In this document: positions 53,960-63,800 of the stretch, piece after piece | Position numbering within the stretch: position 1 is the first letter of the stretch | How the letters are laid out: each line of letters begins with the position of its first letter | DNA from: Leguminivora glycinivorella | Lineage: Eukaryota; Arthropoda; Insecta; Lepidoptera; Tortricidae | NCBI RefSeq assembly: GCF_023078275.1 | Contig: NC_062993.1 | Coordinates: 1 to 64,000 of the forward strand | DNA: 64,000 nt | Direction of reading: 5' to 3' | Program-made: the position numbers and the translations under genes | Notes under the pieces: model-generated | Seen by the model: only the letters and a program-made list of their open reading frames with translations | The model's database searches: none | What the model was told of the DNA's origin: nothing

Positions 53960-56900
53960 CTAAGGGGGCAGTCGGCGGTCATACGCCAGTCGCCGCCGCC
54001 CCACGCGCTTCCGGCGTATTGGTTGGGAGGCTGGATCGTCTTCCCTGCCACGCTCCGCCATCTCTTTCCGTGCCATGACCGCTTCACAGAAGTCCAGCAC
54101 AGCTCTCCATGACCTGTCGCTGTCCACCATCTTTCGGACCACGGAGGGCAGAGAGAGGTCATGGCCGACCTCAGCGTCCAGAGTGCTGCGTTCCTCCTCC
54201 CATGCTGGGCACACTTCTAAGGTGTGCTGCGCAGTGTCCTCCAGGCAGTCGCAGTGGTGGCACCCTGCGGTTACTTCCCTTCCGGCTATGTCCTTAAGAT
54301 ACTTCCCGAAACATCCATGTCCCGAGAGTATTTGTGTAAGCCGGAAGGTCAGCGCACCGTGTGTCCGGTCAAGCCACTTTTTGAGGACAGGACGAATCGC
54401 TTCGATGGTGAGGTGGCCTGCACTGGGCTGCGTTAGCCTTTGCTCCCACATTCCCACCATTTCCAAACGGATTGCGTCTCTCCGCCCCATAACTTCTCTC
54501 GGTGCTGGCGAGTCTCCATTGCGGTGCGCCTCCTCGCGCCAACGGTAAACCGCTGCGAGGGCTCTCGCCTCTAGGTCCCACGGTAGAGACCCTGCCAGCA
54601 CACATGCCGCTTCAAACGAGATGGTACGGTACCCTCTTATGGCTCTGGTAGTGATCGCTCTCTGCGGTGCGCGGAGCATGGCCACCTGTTCCCTCTTTAA
54701 AATGTCCGCCCAGACTGGAGCTCCGTACAGGGCCATAGATTTAACAACCCCGGTGTACAGCTGTCGACACGACGCTCTGGGCCCCCCCGTATTTGGGAGT
54801 ATACGTCCTAGAGCGCCAGCTGCTCCCATCAGCTTCGGCATTAGGCACTTGAAGTGCGCGCGGAAATCCCATCGGCTGTCAAGCGTGAGACCAAGGTACT
54901 TCATGGTGGGCTTGACGTCGATCCGGGTTCCACCCACCACAATATGTGCCTCCGGCGGTGGCGCATTACGGGGCCCATGAAAGTATAGAGCCTCCGATTT
55001 ATGAAGGGCCACCTTTAACCCCAATCGCTGGATGCGACCGACAACATGAGCGACTCCAGCCGTTGCCAGTATGGCGGCCTCCCTAAAGGTTTTCCCACTG
55101 GCAGTCACTAGGGTGTCATCGGCGTAGCATGTGAGGTTTAGGCCGTCTAAGTTTGCTCCTCGCAAAACCCAATCATACCCGATGTTCCACAGAAGTGGTC
55201 CTAGAACCGACCCCTGTGGAACCCCGCAGGACATTGGGTATCTTGTCCACTCTTCCCGTCCCGGGTAAGTGACGGATCTGTCAGAAAGATACGCGTCAAC
55301 TGTCCGCTTTAAGTAGCCTGGCACCTTGTGGTGCCGCAGCGCCTCCTTAACGCAGCCCCACGGTAGGGAGTTGAAGGCGTTTGATATGTCCAGGGACACC
55401 GCCAGGATGACTTCGCCCCGGGACACAGCCTCATCAGCCAGGGCCTTCACCCGCTGAATAGCGCCGACTGTTGAACGTCCACTGCGGAACCCAAATTGGC
55501 AATCTGCTACGTTAGGCCCTACGCGGGCAAGGTGCTTGATAAGACGGCCGGCTATTATGCGCTCAAAGAGCTTTGCGATCTCATCAAGTAGAACAATTGG
55601 GCGGTAGGCAGATGGGGAGTCCGCCGGGCGCCCTTCCTTCTTCAGTAGCACCAGCTTGCCTATTTTCCATTGACTTGGAAACCTGCCCTGTTGAAGGCAA
55701 GCTGTGAAAATGCGCAGCAGTCGTGACTCTAGGGCGTTGCTGGCCAAGACTACGGCGCGGCCAGGTATGCCGTCAGGCCCAGGAGCTTTGTTTTTAGCAC
55801 TGAGTCTAAGCACAGCTGCTCCGAGTTCGTCACCAGACACCTCAGGTGTCTCCTCCTCGTCATCTTCGACCGCGGCGGGGGGCGCCATTGCCGGTGGTGT
55901 GAAGTTATCACAGGCCGGGAAAAGCGCTACCACTATATCTCTTAGGAGATTCGGCTCCAGACTACGCGTTAGGGGTGGGGCCCATGGGCGAAGTTTGTTT
56001 CTGACCATTTTATATGGTCGCCCCCAAGGATCATTATTTAGTGTCTCGAGCATCTCCCGATATGAAGCCTCTTTTGCCTGTTTTATGGCGATATGCAGGG
56101 TTTTCGCACGCTCCCTGTATACTGCGTACAATTCCGTCTCCCGAGTAGGGTTTCGGAGCCTGAGCCTTCGTTGGTGACTATAACGGCGCCTCGCTGCAAC
56201 ACATGACTCTCTCAGTTTAGCAAGCTCCGGAGACCACCAGTAGGCTTGACGTCTAGTAGGAAGGGGCTTAGTTCGAGGCATTGCGGCATCGCAGATGCTG
56301 GTAATGGCTTCGCCCAGCCATTTAGCCTCGGCCTCTACATCGGTAGGGTCCCCTTGGACCGGGTTCCACGCCTGCACCTCGGCGGCAAGAAGAAGCGCTT
56401 CCCTGTCAAGGCGTTTTAATGCCCATCGTGGTCCATCGCCCGGCAAAGATTTGCTAATGGGACCGTTCTGAGTATCCGAGAGTGAAGAGACATTGAATCG
56501 TATGTAACGATGATCCGATAATGTCTCCACACTCTCAAGTACCTCCCATTCCTGAATACGGCGCGCAAGAGCAGCATTGGCAAATGTCACATCGACAATG
56601 GAGCCTCCCTGCTGCCGTACGCAGGTATCGACTGAGCCCCGATTTAGCACGGCCAGACCTGCCGTGACTGTCCACTCTTCCAATTCTCGACCACGTGCGT
56701 TCGTTGACGGCGATCCCCACATCACGGATTTAGCGTTAAGGTCACCGGCAACTAGCACGGGGCGCGGGTTGCACCGACCAATGACCAGTCCTATTTCTTC
56801 TAAGAAGGCTTCAAATTCAGCCACACTTCTGTTTGGAGAAAAATAGGCGCTGATCACTGTAATGCCCCCAAGGAGCACAGCCACGTACCCTTTGCCTTTC

Positions 56901-57112
56901 TCCACTGTTTCCAATGGTGCTGAGCCATTTGCAGTATGAGTGACTACTGCCACCGAGCCATCGTGATCCCCTGCCCAGTTGTCCCTTTGGGGGATGTGGT
57001 AGGGCTCGGAGATGATTGCCACGTGTGCTGCCCACTGCGCCATGCTCTGGAACAGAAGATCCTGAGCAACAAGGCAGTGGTTGAGGTTCACCTGTACAAA
57101 TTTGAGCGCCAT
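53960..57112 (-). CDS. E4 ORF2: endonuclease-reverse transcriptase, intact
   Basis: 1,050 residues. The ATG (57,112) lies one base after the ORF1 stop (UAAUAUG); the frame is also open upstream, but that part overlaps the ORF1 zinc knuckles out of phase. Endonuclease: VQVNLNHC (6-13), EPY (36-38), GDLNAKS (123-129), SDH (199-201). Reverse transcriptase: APGPDGIPGRA, YRPIVLLDEIAKL, FGFRSGRSTVGA, SLDISNAF, GVPQGSVLGPLLWN, and YADD at 663-666. The C-terminal finger CHHC with HTLEVC lies at about 952-969, and the protein ends in an Arg-rich tail with DRRLPP. No RNase H is present, as in R1-clade telomeric elements. It nicks the CCTAA strand and primes reverse transcription there (inference from the junctions). 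Confidence 0.94.
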   Translation of the reverse strand: MALKFVQVNLNHCLVAQDLLFQSMAQWAAHVAIISEPYHIPQRDNWAGDHDGSVAVVTHTANGSAPLETVEKGKGYVAVLLGGITVISAYFSPNRSVAEFEAFLEEIGLVIGRCNPRPVLVAGDLNAKSVMWGSPSTNARGRELEEWTVTAGLAVLNRGSVDTCVRQQGGSIVDVTFANAALARRIQEWEVLESVETLSDHRYIRFNVSSLSDTQNGPISKSLPGDGPRWALKRLDREALLLAAEVQAWNPVQGDPTDVEAEAKWLGEAITSICDAAMPRTKPLPTRRQAYWWSPELAKLRESCVAARRRYSHQRRLRLRNPTRETELYAVYRERAKTLHIAIKQAKEASYREMLETLNNDPWGRPYKMVRNKLRPWAPPLTRSLEPNLLRDIVVALFPACDNFTPPAMAPPAAVEDDEEETPEVSGDELGAAVLRLSAKNKAPGPDGIPGRAVVLASNALESRLLRIFTACLQQGRFPSQWKIGKLVLLKKEGRPADSPSAYRPIVLLDEIAKLFERIIAGRLIKHLARVGPNVADCQFGFRSGRSTVGAIQRVKALADEAVSRGEVILAVSLDISNAFNSLPWGCVKEALRHHKVPGYLKRTVDAYLSDRSVTYPGREEWTRYPMSCGVPQGSVLGPLLWNIGYDWVLRGANLDGLNLTCYADDTLVTASGKTFREAAILATAGVAHVVGRIQRLGLKVALHKSEALYFHGPRNAPPPEAHIVVGGTRIDVKPTMKYLGLTLDSRWDFRAHFKCLMPKLMGAAGALGRILPNTGGPRASCRQLYTGVVKSMALYGAPVWADILKREQVAMLRAPQRAITTRAIRGYRTISFEAACVLAGSLPWDLEARALAAVYRWREEAHRNGDSPAPREVMGRRDAIRLEMVGMWEQRLTQPSAGHLTIEAIRPVLKKWLDRTHGALTFRLTQILSGHGCFGKYLKDIAGREVTAGCHHCDCLEDTAQHTLEVCPAWEEERSTLDAEVGHDLSLPSVVRKMVDSDRSWRAVLDFCEAVMARKEMAERGREDDPASQPIRRKRVGRRRLAYDRRLPP

Positions 57113-57113
57113 A

Positions 57114-60023
57114 TTATGCGATTTCCATATGCACTGCCTGCGCTTCCTCGGCCGCACTATTTGTGTCGGGTTGGTGGACAGATTGCGATGGGGCTTGAGA
57201 GCTTCCACGATTTCTGTTCCCCTTCTTCTTAATTTTGGAAGCATCGCATAACTTGCTTCCCACTGTATGCTCTGCCTGCTTATTAGCTGCCGCGCAGACG
57301 GCGCAGTGCGGCGAGGCAGAGCATGTGGCCGCCTTGTGACCAGACTGGCCGCAGCGGTAACACAGGTCACTGCGATCCTCTTGAGCCTTACAGTGCGCCC
57401 GCACGTGACCGGCTTCAAGGCAACGGTAGCAGCGCATAGGCTTTTGGTCAAGCAATTGCACCCTTGCTGACACCCACCCAACAAGTAATCGGCCGCTGTT
57501 AGTCAACTTCTTAGCCACCATAATCGGGCAGCGGACCCAAACAGAACCCAGGCCTGAGAAGTCTTGGCGGATTTCTCCACACTTTATCTGGTCAGAGTGA
57601 CACCCGCCCGATTTGCTTACGGCTTCTTTTACATCCTCGGGCGTAACAGAGTCGTCCAGCCCTGAGATGCGCACTTCAGCGGTTTTTGTTGGCCTGGAGA
57701 CTAGAACATCCTCATTGTTCAGCGTTTCTCTCAGCTTATTGGCCAGAGCATCTGCTTTGTTGCCACTGGTAGCACCAGGGACTTCAATAATTGTAGCCCC
57801 TGTAACTGCCCTCTTGAAACGAACTCCTTCGATCTGCAGTTCGTTTAGATCGATTTTTGATCTGGCCTCCTTGAGAATGTCTCTATAGGTGGTTTTTCCT
57901 CCCTCAGCTTCCGGCTTCAGAGTTAAGACAATTGCCGCTGAACGTGGAGCCCTCAGTTTGCGGGCCTTCTTCTTGGGAGCTGCTCGCTGCGTCGGGGGAC
58001 CAATTGCCTTCTTCTTTCTACCCTTTTTACCCACCTGTGTCCAGCCCTTGTCTGCGTTCGCCGGAGCAGCAGGCAATGGACGAGGCTCGCGAGGTACTTT
58101 CGCAGCTTGGGCTTTCTTTTCCTTCTTCCTACCACCGACCGCCACCTTCCAGCCTTCGTCAGTGGACGTAGCGGGTTCAGTCGCGGACGGAGTAGGTCTC
58201 TCAGTGGCAGTGACCTTCTCGGATAGTTTCGGCGCGCTCTTTTTGCCCTTGCCTTTTTTCTTTTTGTCGCCCTTTTGGGGTTCAACGGTGTAATTGGGGG
58301 GACCACGGATGGGCGTTGGCACTACCGTTTTCCCCCGTGTGGCCATTTGTTCCGTCTGTCGTCCCCGGTGTGCAGCCGGTGGGGGCTGCTCCGCTTTGGC
58401 TGGCAGAATCCTGCCCTCACGCTCCAGGGCTCCGAGCCTCTCATCCAGCATCCGCTCCACCCTGGCCGCGACCGCTCCGACCAGCTCGTCCGCCTCGGAA
58501 CGTCCGGGGACAGTGGCGGGCTGTGGCGCCTCTTTGAGTGGAGCCGGAGGTGGGGCCTGCTTTTTAAAGTGGGCCCGGAGCTCCGCTTTTAGCTCCTCCA
58601 CTTCGGAGCGCAGGTCTGTCACCTCCACCCTCAGTTTGGCATTCTGCCTCTGTAGCCGTCGCGTCTCTTCGGAGGAAGTAAGCTCCTTCAGGTCTTCGAC
58701 CGCTTCCCCGATTGACGCGACAGCCAACTTGAGGGCCCGTACGAAGGTCCCCTTTAGGTTAGCGGACCCAGTGGCCACCAGCTCCACCGTCCTGAGGCTG
58801 CTCTGCACCCTTTGGTGGAGCGACGCCGCACTGTTGTCCGCCCCGTCTTTGTTTGGTGGGCCCGGGATCGTCCCGCCACTCTTTGGGGACCCGCCCGGCG
58901 CCAGCGACCGCGTGAGGCTCGCTAACTCCTCCTCTGCCTTGCGCTGGACCTCCTCCCGTCTGAGGCGGTTGAGCTCCCGCTTCGCCTCGGCAAGTCCCGC
59001 GTCGTGCGTCGAGCCCCCACTTCGCCCTGAGTCCGACTCGGCACCCGCATTGGGAGTGTTGGCGCTCCCAGTGCCGTCGGTCACGTCCGTCTCCTGCGTT
59101 CTGGCTGTCGGCGAGCGCGAGCTGAGCCTAATACGCTCGATCAGGACGATAGGTGTTTGGCCCAGCGTATCAGGCTTGTTTCTGGGGCCGGTGCGGCGCC
59201 CCCCTCCTTTGCCTTTCTTGCCTCTTTTGGCAGTGGCAGTGCCCAGCAAGAGTCCCGCGTCGCTCTCTGAGCCGGAAGAAAGCGCGAGCTCATCCGCAAG
59301 TCGTTTCTCGGGCCTCGAGCCCCAGAACTTCGAGGGCATGTCTGAGGTCGAAGGCGCCGCGTGCGCCTTTTGGGGACCCATTTCCACCGAGCCTTCCGAG
59401 TCGCCGGTGTCGGTCGCCCCTTCGCCAAACAAGTCGCGTCTGTCAAGCCTTGATGGGGAGAAGTACTCCTCTCTCTCAGGCGACATGGACGCCTCCACTC
59501 CGCGGGTGCCGTGAACCTTCCCCGTGAAGATTCGCGTTCGGTTCGGCGTGGAAGGACGCACAAACTGCCTGAACCCTGTGGGTACAGGCGCATCCTCTGC
59601 CCCCGTTTGCGTGTCGGACGCGGGATAGCGAATATAACGCCCGAGCGCATCCCGCAGTGGGCGGTACCCCGTTGGGACGGGCTTAGGCGAGGGCAGGGCA
59701 AGCCCGGGTGAGGACGGGGTACCCACCGCCTCCTCGCTGACCGCATCTCCTCCTCCGTGTGCAGGCTTCGGGGAGGGCTCGGTCCCAGCCTCATCCACGT
59801 CACCTCCTCCACGTATCCTAAGCAACAAATCCGGTTCGTGAGCATCGGTATCCGTTGAACGCTTGCCAGTGTCGTTGGAGTTGATCCTAGAGTGGTGTGC
59901 CCCCCCAGAATACGACGGGCGGCATGTCACCACAGTACGGGCATCTAGTACGGATGCCCGTTCTGTGGTGACACGGAGGATTGAGACCTCCTGGGGTAGT
60001 TGTACGCTAGGTTGACCACTCAT
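57114..60023 (-). CDS. E4 ORF1: gag-like protein, intact
   Basis: 969 residues from MSGQPSVQL (60,023); the frame is open for 29 more codons upstream from an ATG at 60,110, but the MSGQ start is the one shared with E3. Residues 68-73 read LRIRGG, the counterpart of LRLRGG in E1 and E3. The first third is Pro/Ser/Asp-rich and low in complexity. Coiled-coil-like helices lie at roughly 360-540. Two EGW/KGW motifs, each followed by a basic patch (GWKVAVGGRKKEKK and GWTQVGKKGRKKK), precede the conserved domain. Zinc knuckles start near 862 (CYRCLEAGHVRAHC, CYRCGQSGHKAATC, then CAVC). By family it packages the RNA and helps direct it to telomeres. Confidence 0.93.
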   Translation of the reverse strand: MSGQPSVQLPQEVSILRVTTERASVLDARTVVTCRPSYSGGAHHSRINSNDTGKRSTDTDAHEPDLLLRIRGGGDVDEAGTEPSPKPAHGGGDAVSEEAVGTPSSPGLALPSPKPVPTGYRPLRDALGRYIRYPASDTQTGAEDAPVPTGFRQFVRPSTPNRTRIFTGKVHGTRGVEASMSPEREEYFSPSRLDRRDLFGEGATDTGDSEGSVEMGPQKAHAAPSTSDMPSKFWGSRPEKRLADELALSSGSESDAGLLLGTATAKRGKKGKGGGRRTGPRNKPDTLGQTPIVLIERIRLSSRSPTARTQETDVTDGTGSANTPNAGAESDSGRSGGSTHDAGLAEAKRELNRLRREEVQRKAEEELASLTRSLAPGGSPKSGGTIPGPPNKDGADNSAASLHQRVQSSLRTVELVATGSANLKGTFVRALKLAVASIGEAVEDLKELTSSEETRRLQRQNAKLRVEVTDLRSEVEELKAELRAHFKKQAPPPAPLKEAPQPATVPGRSEADELVGAVAARVERMLDERLGALEREGRILPAKAEQPPPAAHRGRQTEQMATRGKTVVPTPIRGPPNYTVEPQKGDKKKKGKGKKSAPKLSEKVTATERPTPSATEPATSTDEGWKVAVGGRKKEKKAQAAKVPREPRPLPAAPANADKGWTQVGKKGRKKKAIGPPTQRAAPKKKARKLRAPRSAAIVLTLKPEAEGGKTTYRDILKEARSKIDLNELQIEGVRFKRAVTGATIIEVPGATSGNKADALANKLRETLNNEDVLVSRPTKTAEVRISGLDDSVTPEDVKEAVSKSGGCHSDQIKCGEIRQDFSGLGSVWVRCPIMVAKKLTNSGRLLVGWVSARVQLLDQKPMRCYRCLEAGHVRAHCKAQEDRSDLCYRCGQSGHKAATCSASPHCAVCAAANKQAEHTVGSKLCDASKIKKKGNRNRGSSQAPSQSVHQPDTNSAAEEAQAVHMEIA

Positions 60024-60358
60024 TTTTGCTATTTTTAAGGGGTATGCCCCCTTTGTGCGGCGCTTGTGACTGGGCTCCCCCCAGCCACGCATCCCATCGG
60101 CACGCCGCAAACCTTGGGATTGGGGATTTTTTATAGTGGTTTACTCCACTTGGCCTTCCTCTCAGTGAGGGAGGCCCCCGGTCCGCTCAGTGCGGGTTGC
60201 GGGTTGCCCGACGGTGGCCGTAGCCACGACGCCGCGCCAGGCGGCCTGGGCACGCCTCCGGTAGCTCATAGAGCCCCGACTCCATCCCGGGGGGACACCT
60301 GGCAGCTCGCACTGTGCCCTCTGCTGACTTCAGAGGGACACGCGGAGCCGCCCCCCGT
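60024..60358 (-). other. E4 leader downstream of the ribozyme candidate
   Basis: GC-rich, almost identical to the E3 leader. A TATAAAAAATC-like motif is at 60125-60136. No gene seen. Confidence 0.6.
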
Positions 60359-60487
60359 GTGCTGCTCTTAGTCTGGCCTCTCGCCTCAGGCCTGTCCGGT
60401 TTGGGAGGCCCTGTCCGGCATAGCCCTGAGGGTCCTGGAGGCACGCAAGCCCCTTCACCACGGCAAGGTGGCAACACGTCGAAGGGG
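60359..60487 (-). ncRNA. Candidate HDV-like ribozyme at the E4 5' end
   Basis: Sense-strand helices: P1 7 bp (60487-60481 CCCCUUC with 60456-60450 GAAGGGG); P2 6 bp (60477-60472 GUGUUG with 60364-60359 CAGCAC, one U-G); P3 CCAC/GUGG (60471-60468/60461-60458), loop CUUGCC; a possible P4 (60442-60434 with 60390-60383); J4/2 containing CUAAG (60371-60367), the same letters as the catalytic-C context in the antigenomic delta ribozyme. Against it: C rather than G at the first base, one unpaired U between P3 and P1, and a long J4/2. Confidence 0.58.
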
Positions 60488-60541
60488 AACCTAACCTAAC
60501 CTAACCTAACCTAACCTAACCTAACCTAACCTAACCTAACC
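60488..60541 (-). repeat. (CCTAA)n tract between E4 and E5
   Basis: About 54 bases of perfect telomeric repeat. Confidence 0.97.
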
Positions 60542-60563
60542 TTTTTTTTTTTTTTTTTTTTTT

Positions 60564-60875
60564 AAGAGGGGAAATGCTTTACGCATACCACCGGGGCGCG
60601 GGGACGGGCCCCGATGGTTATGTGGGACTCCCGGGCTAATGAGACCCGGTTTACCCACTAAAACCCCTCTGCTTCCGCCCATGTGCTGTAGCGGTGGGCT
60701 GCAGGTACGCGTGCGCTTTACTTCTGCAGCACCACCAGCACCGGTCCGCGTTGCGGATCGCCTCCGGAGGCATTTGTTGCCTCTTTCGCCCAGAGCCGTT
60801 TTACGGCTAGCAATCTCGGGGACCTCGGATGTTATGGATGACAGGCGTCCCCGTGCCTGTCATCCCGAGGTCCAC
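60564..60875 (-). other. E5 3' UTR with structured RNA domain
   Basis: Same helices as E1: P1 60565-60571/60664-60670, P2 60588-60597/60608-60617, P5 60820-60828/60865-60873 with inner stem 60837-60846/60855-60864. Differences from E1 (for example near 60,672 and 60,681) fall outside the helices. Confidence 0.82.
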
Positions 60876-63800
60876 CTATGGAGGCAGGCGGCGGTCGTTC
60901 GCGACTGCTCTACGCCTGTTACGCCGACGGCGCCTTTGGTCGGCTAGAGGCTCGACCTCCCTGGCCCGTTCCGCCATTTCTTTATGCGACAGCACCGCTT
61001 CGCAAAAAGTTTGAACAGCTTGCCAAGCTCTGTCGCTGCCTACCATGGCCTGGACCACTGCGGGCAGCGACAGGTTCGGCCCCACTACGGCCAGGAGGTC
61101 ATCTCGTTCTGGCCCCCAGGTTGGACACTCCTCGAGCGTATGCTGAGCAGTGTCCACCATTGCACCGCACTCATGGCACTCTTCTGACGGCTCTCTGCCA
61201 GCCACCTTGTGCAGGTACCTCCCGAAGCAACCGTGCCCCGAAAGGACCTGCACGAGTCGGAAGGTGAGAGCGCCATGAGTCCTCTCCAGCCACAGAGACA
61301 TGACCGGCCGAATTGCTTCTATAGTTCTGGCGCCAGCACTTGGCTGCGCCAATCGGTCCATCCACTTCGCAGTGGCTTCTCGGGAGAGCTCTACCCGCTT
61401 CGCCTCTATCTCGCGCGGTGCCGGCCAGAAGTCCCGGGCATGCGCCTCTTCTCGCCAGAAGAACAATGCCGCTAGTGCTGCCGCGTCTAGATCCCACGGC
61501 AGAGATCCGGCGAGCACGCATGCGGCCTCGCCCGAGATCGTTCTGTAGCCCCGTATGGATCTTATCGCCATTACTCTTTGAGCTTGCCGGAGCTGAGTCG
61601 CATTTCTGGGGCTCAGCTCGTTGGCCCACACCGGAGCTCCATACAGGGCTACAGAGCGAACGACGCCTGCATACAGGCGCCTGCATGACGCTCTCGGTCC
61701 GCCTAAGTTTGGCAGCAGGCGCCCGAGCGCAGCCGCTGCACCCATCAGCTTCGGGGCCAGTCGCTCAAAATGGGCCTCGAATGTCCACCGGCTATCTAGT
61801 GTGATGCCCAGATACCGCATCGTTGGTCGTACGGCGATCTGGACACCCCCCACTATGATGCGTGCTCCCGCCGGAGGCGCTCTGCGGGGCCCGTGAAAGC
61901 AGATAGCCTCCGATTTCTCTAGGGCGACCTCTAAGCCTAGCCGTCTTATTTTCCCAACGACGTGGGCTACTGCCGCCGTGGCAAGGATAGAGGCCTCCCT
62001 AAAGGTGGCCCCCCGCGCTGTTACAAGGGTGTCGTCTGCGTAACAGACCAGGTTGACCCCACGCAGGACTGCTCCTCGCAGCACCCAGTCGTATCCGATG
62101 TTCCACAGGAGGGGCCCCAGCACCGACCCCTGTGGAACACCGCACACCATTTCTCGTCTTCCCCACTCGTGTTGTCCAGGGAAGGCCACGAATCTTTGGG
62201 ACAGATAGGCCTTCACTATCCTACTCAAGTAATGAGGCACTTGATGGTAAAGTAGGGCCTCGTTTATACAGTCCCAGGGGAGGGTGTTAAAAGCATTGGC
62301 TATGTCAAGGGACACTGCCAATACCACCTCCCCCCGGGACACTGCCTCGTTTGCCAGACTCTTCACTTGTAGGATAGCATGGACCGTTGAGCGTCCACTA
62401 CGGAAGCCGTACTGGCAGTCAGCCAAGTTCGGCCCCTTCGACTGTAGGTGCTTGATGAGGCGGTTAGCGATAATCCGCTCCAAGAGCTTGCCGACCTCAT
62501 CAAGAAGCACAATGGGCCGATAGGCTGACGGCGAGTCAGCAGGACGACCCTCCTTCCTGAGCAACACCAGCCGACCGATCTTCCAGTTGCTGGGGAAGCG
62601 ACCCTGCTCGAGGCATGAGCTGTATAACTGCCGCAGCCTCGGCTCCAAGGCGCCCATCGCTAGGACCCACGCTCGACCCGGTATTCCGTCAAGCCCGGGC
62701 GCCGTGTTTTTTGCGCGGAGCCTGAGAACTGCAGCTCCCAGTTCCGCCTCAGTCACCGGTGGTATATCCGTTTCCCCTTCCCGCTGCCTCTCAGCTGCAC
62801 CCGGTATCGCCATAGGTGGTGGGCGTTGAGGTGGCCGGTGCGGAAAGAGAGCCGCGACGACATCGTCCACTAGTTGTGGCTGTAGACTTTGTGTGAGTGG
62901 GGGAGCCCAGGGCCGAAGTTTCTGCCTGACTAGCTTGTACGGCCTCCCCACGGATCGTCGTTCAGCGTTCTGAGGAACTCCTCCCGCGATCGGTCCTTGG
63001 CCTCTACGATGGCAGTTGTTAGTGCCGTTTTCGCCTCTTTATACTCGGCGTACAGTGCCGCTTCCGTTGCCTCGTCTCGCAACGGTCGTCTTCGGTATCG
63101 CGTGTATTGGCGCCTGGCATGCACGCACACACCGCGCAGCTGCGCAAGTTCAGCAGACCACCAATACACGGCGCGCCTGGGAGAGAACGCCTTGGCTCGG
63201 GGCATGGCCGCGTCGCAGACCTCGGTCATGCAATGGCGGAACCATTCGGCTTCGGCCTCGACGTCAATAGCTCCTTCAGGCTCCGTTACCCAGCTCTGTA
63301 CGATGGCCGCCAGCTCAAGGGCCTCCTTGTCCAGCTTTTTAAGTGCCCAGCGAGGGCTGTTTCCAGCCGGGTCCCTCCCGTTTGGAAGGGGGGGCGCTGT
63401 GGGCGCCGAGACACAAAACCGGACATAACGGTGATCCGACAGTGTCTCGACCCCCTCTAGTACCTCCCATTTCTGTACACGGCGCGCCAGGGCGGCACTT
63501 GCGAACGTAATATCCACTATCGAGCCGCCCTGTTGCCGCACGCACGTGTTTACCGTTCCGGTGTTCGCGACGGCCAGATTCGTGGCTATCGACCACTCCA
63601 GGAGGGCACGTCCTCGCGGGTCCGTCACTGGGCTTCCCCACACCGCGTGTTTGGCGTTGAAGTCACCCGCTATAATGGTCGGTTTCGGATGCAGCCGACC
63701 TATTAAGCCACCGACCTCTGTGAGGAACCCCTCAAAGTCCGCCAGGCTCTTGTTTGGGGAGAAGTAGATGCCGATGACTGCCATGTCCCCACAAACAGCT

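Larger units (their letters stand above)
53577..60487 (-). mobile_element. E4, SART-like telomeric retrotransposon with both ORFs open
   Basis: About 6.9 kb, 5' end at 60,487 and a 38-base poly(A) (53577-53614 on the complement). ORF1 and ORF2 are both uninterrupted and every recognisable catalytic motif is present, so this is the best candidate for an active copy in the window. Confidence 0.94.

Noticed and set aside
57113..57484. Upstream extension of E4 ORF2 to 57,484
   Set aside because: It overlaps the ORF1 zinc-knuckle region out of frame; the ATG right after the ORF1 stop matches E1 and E3.
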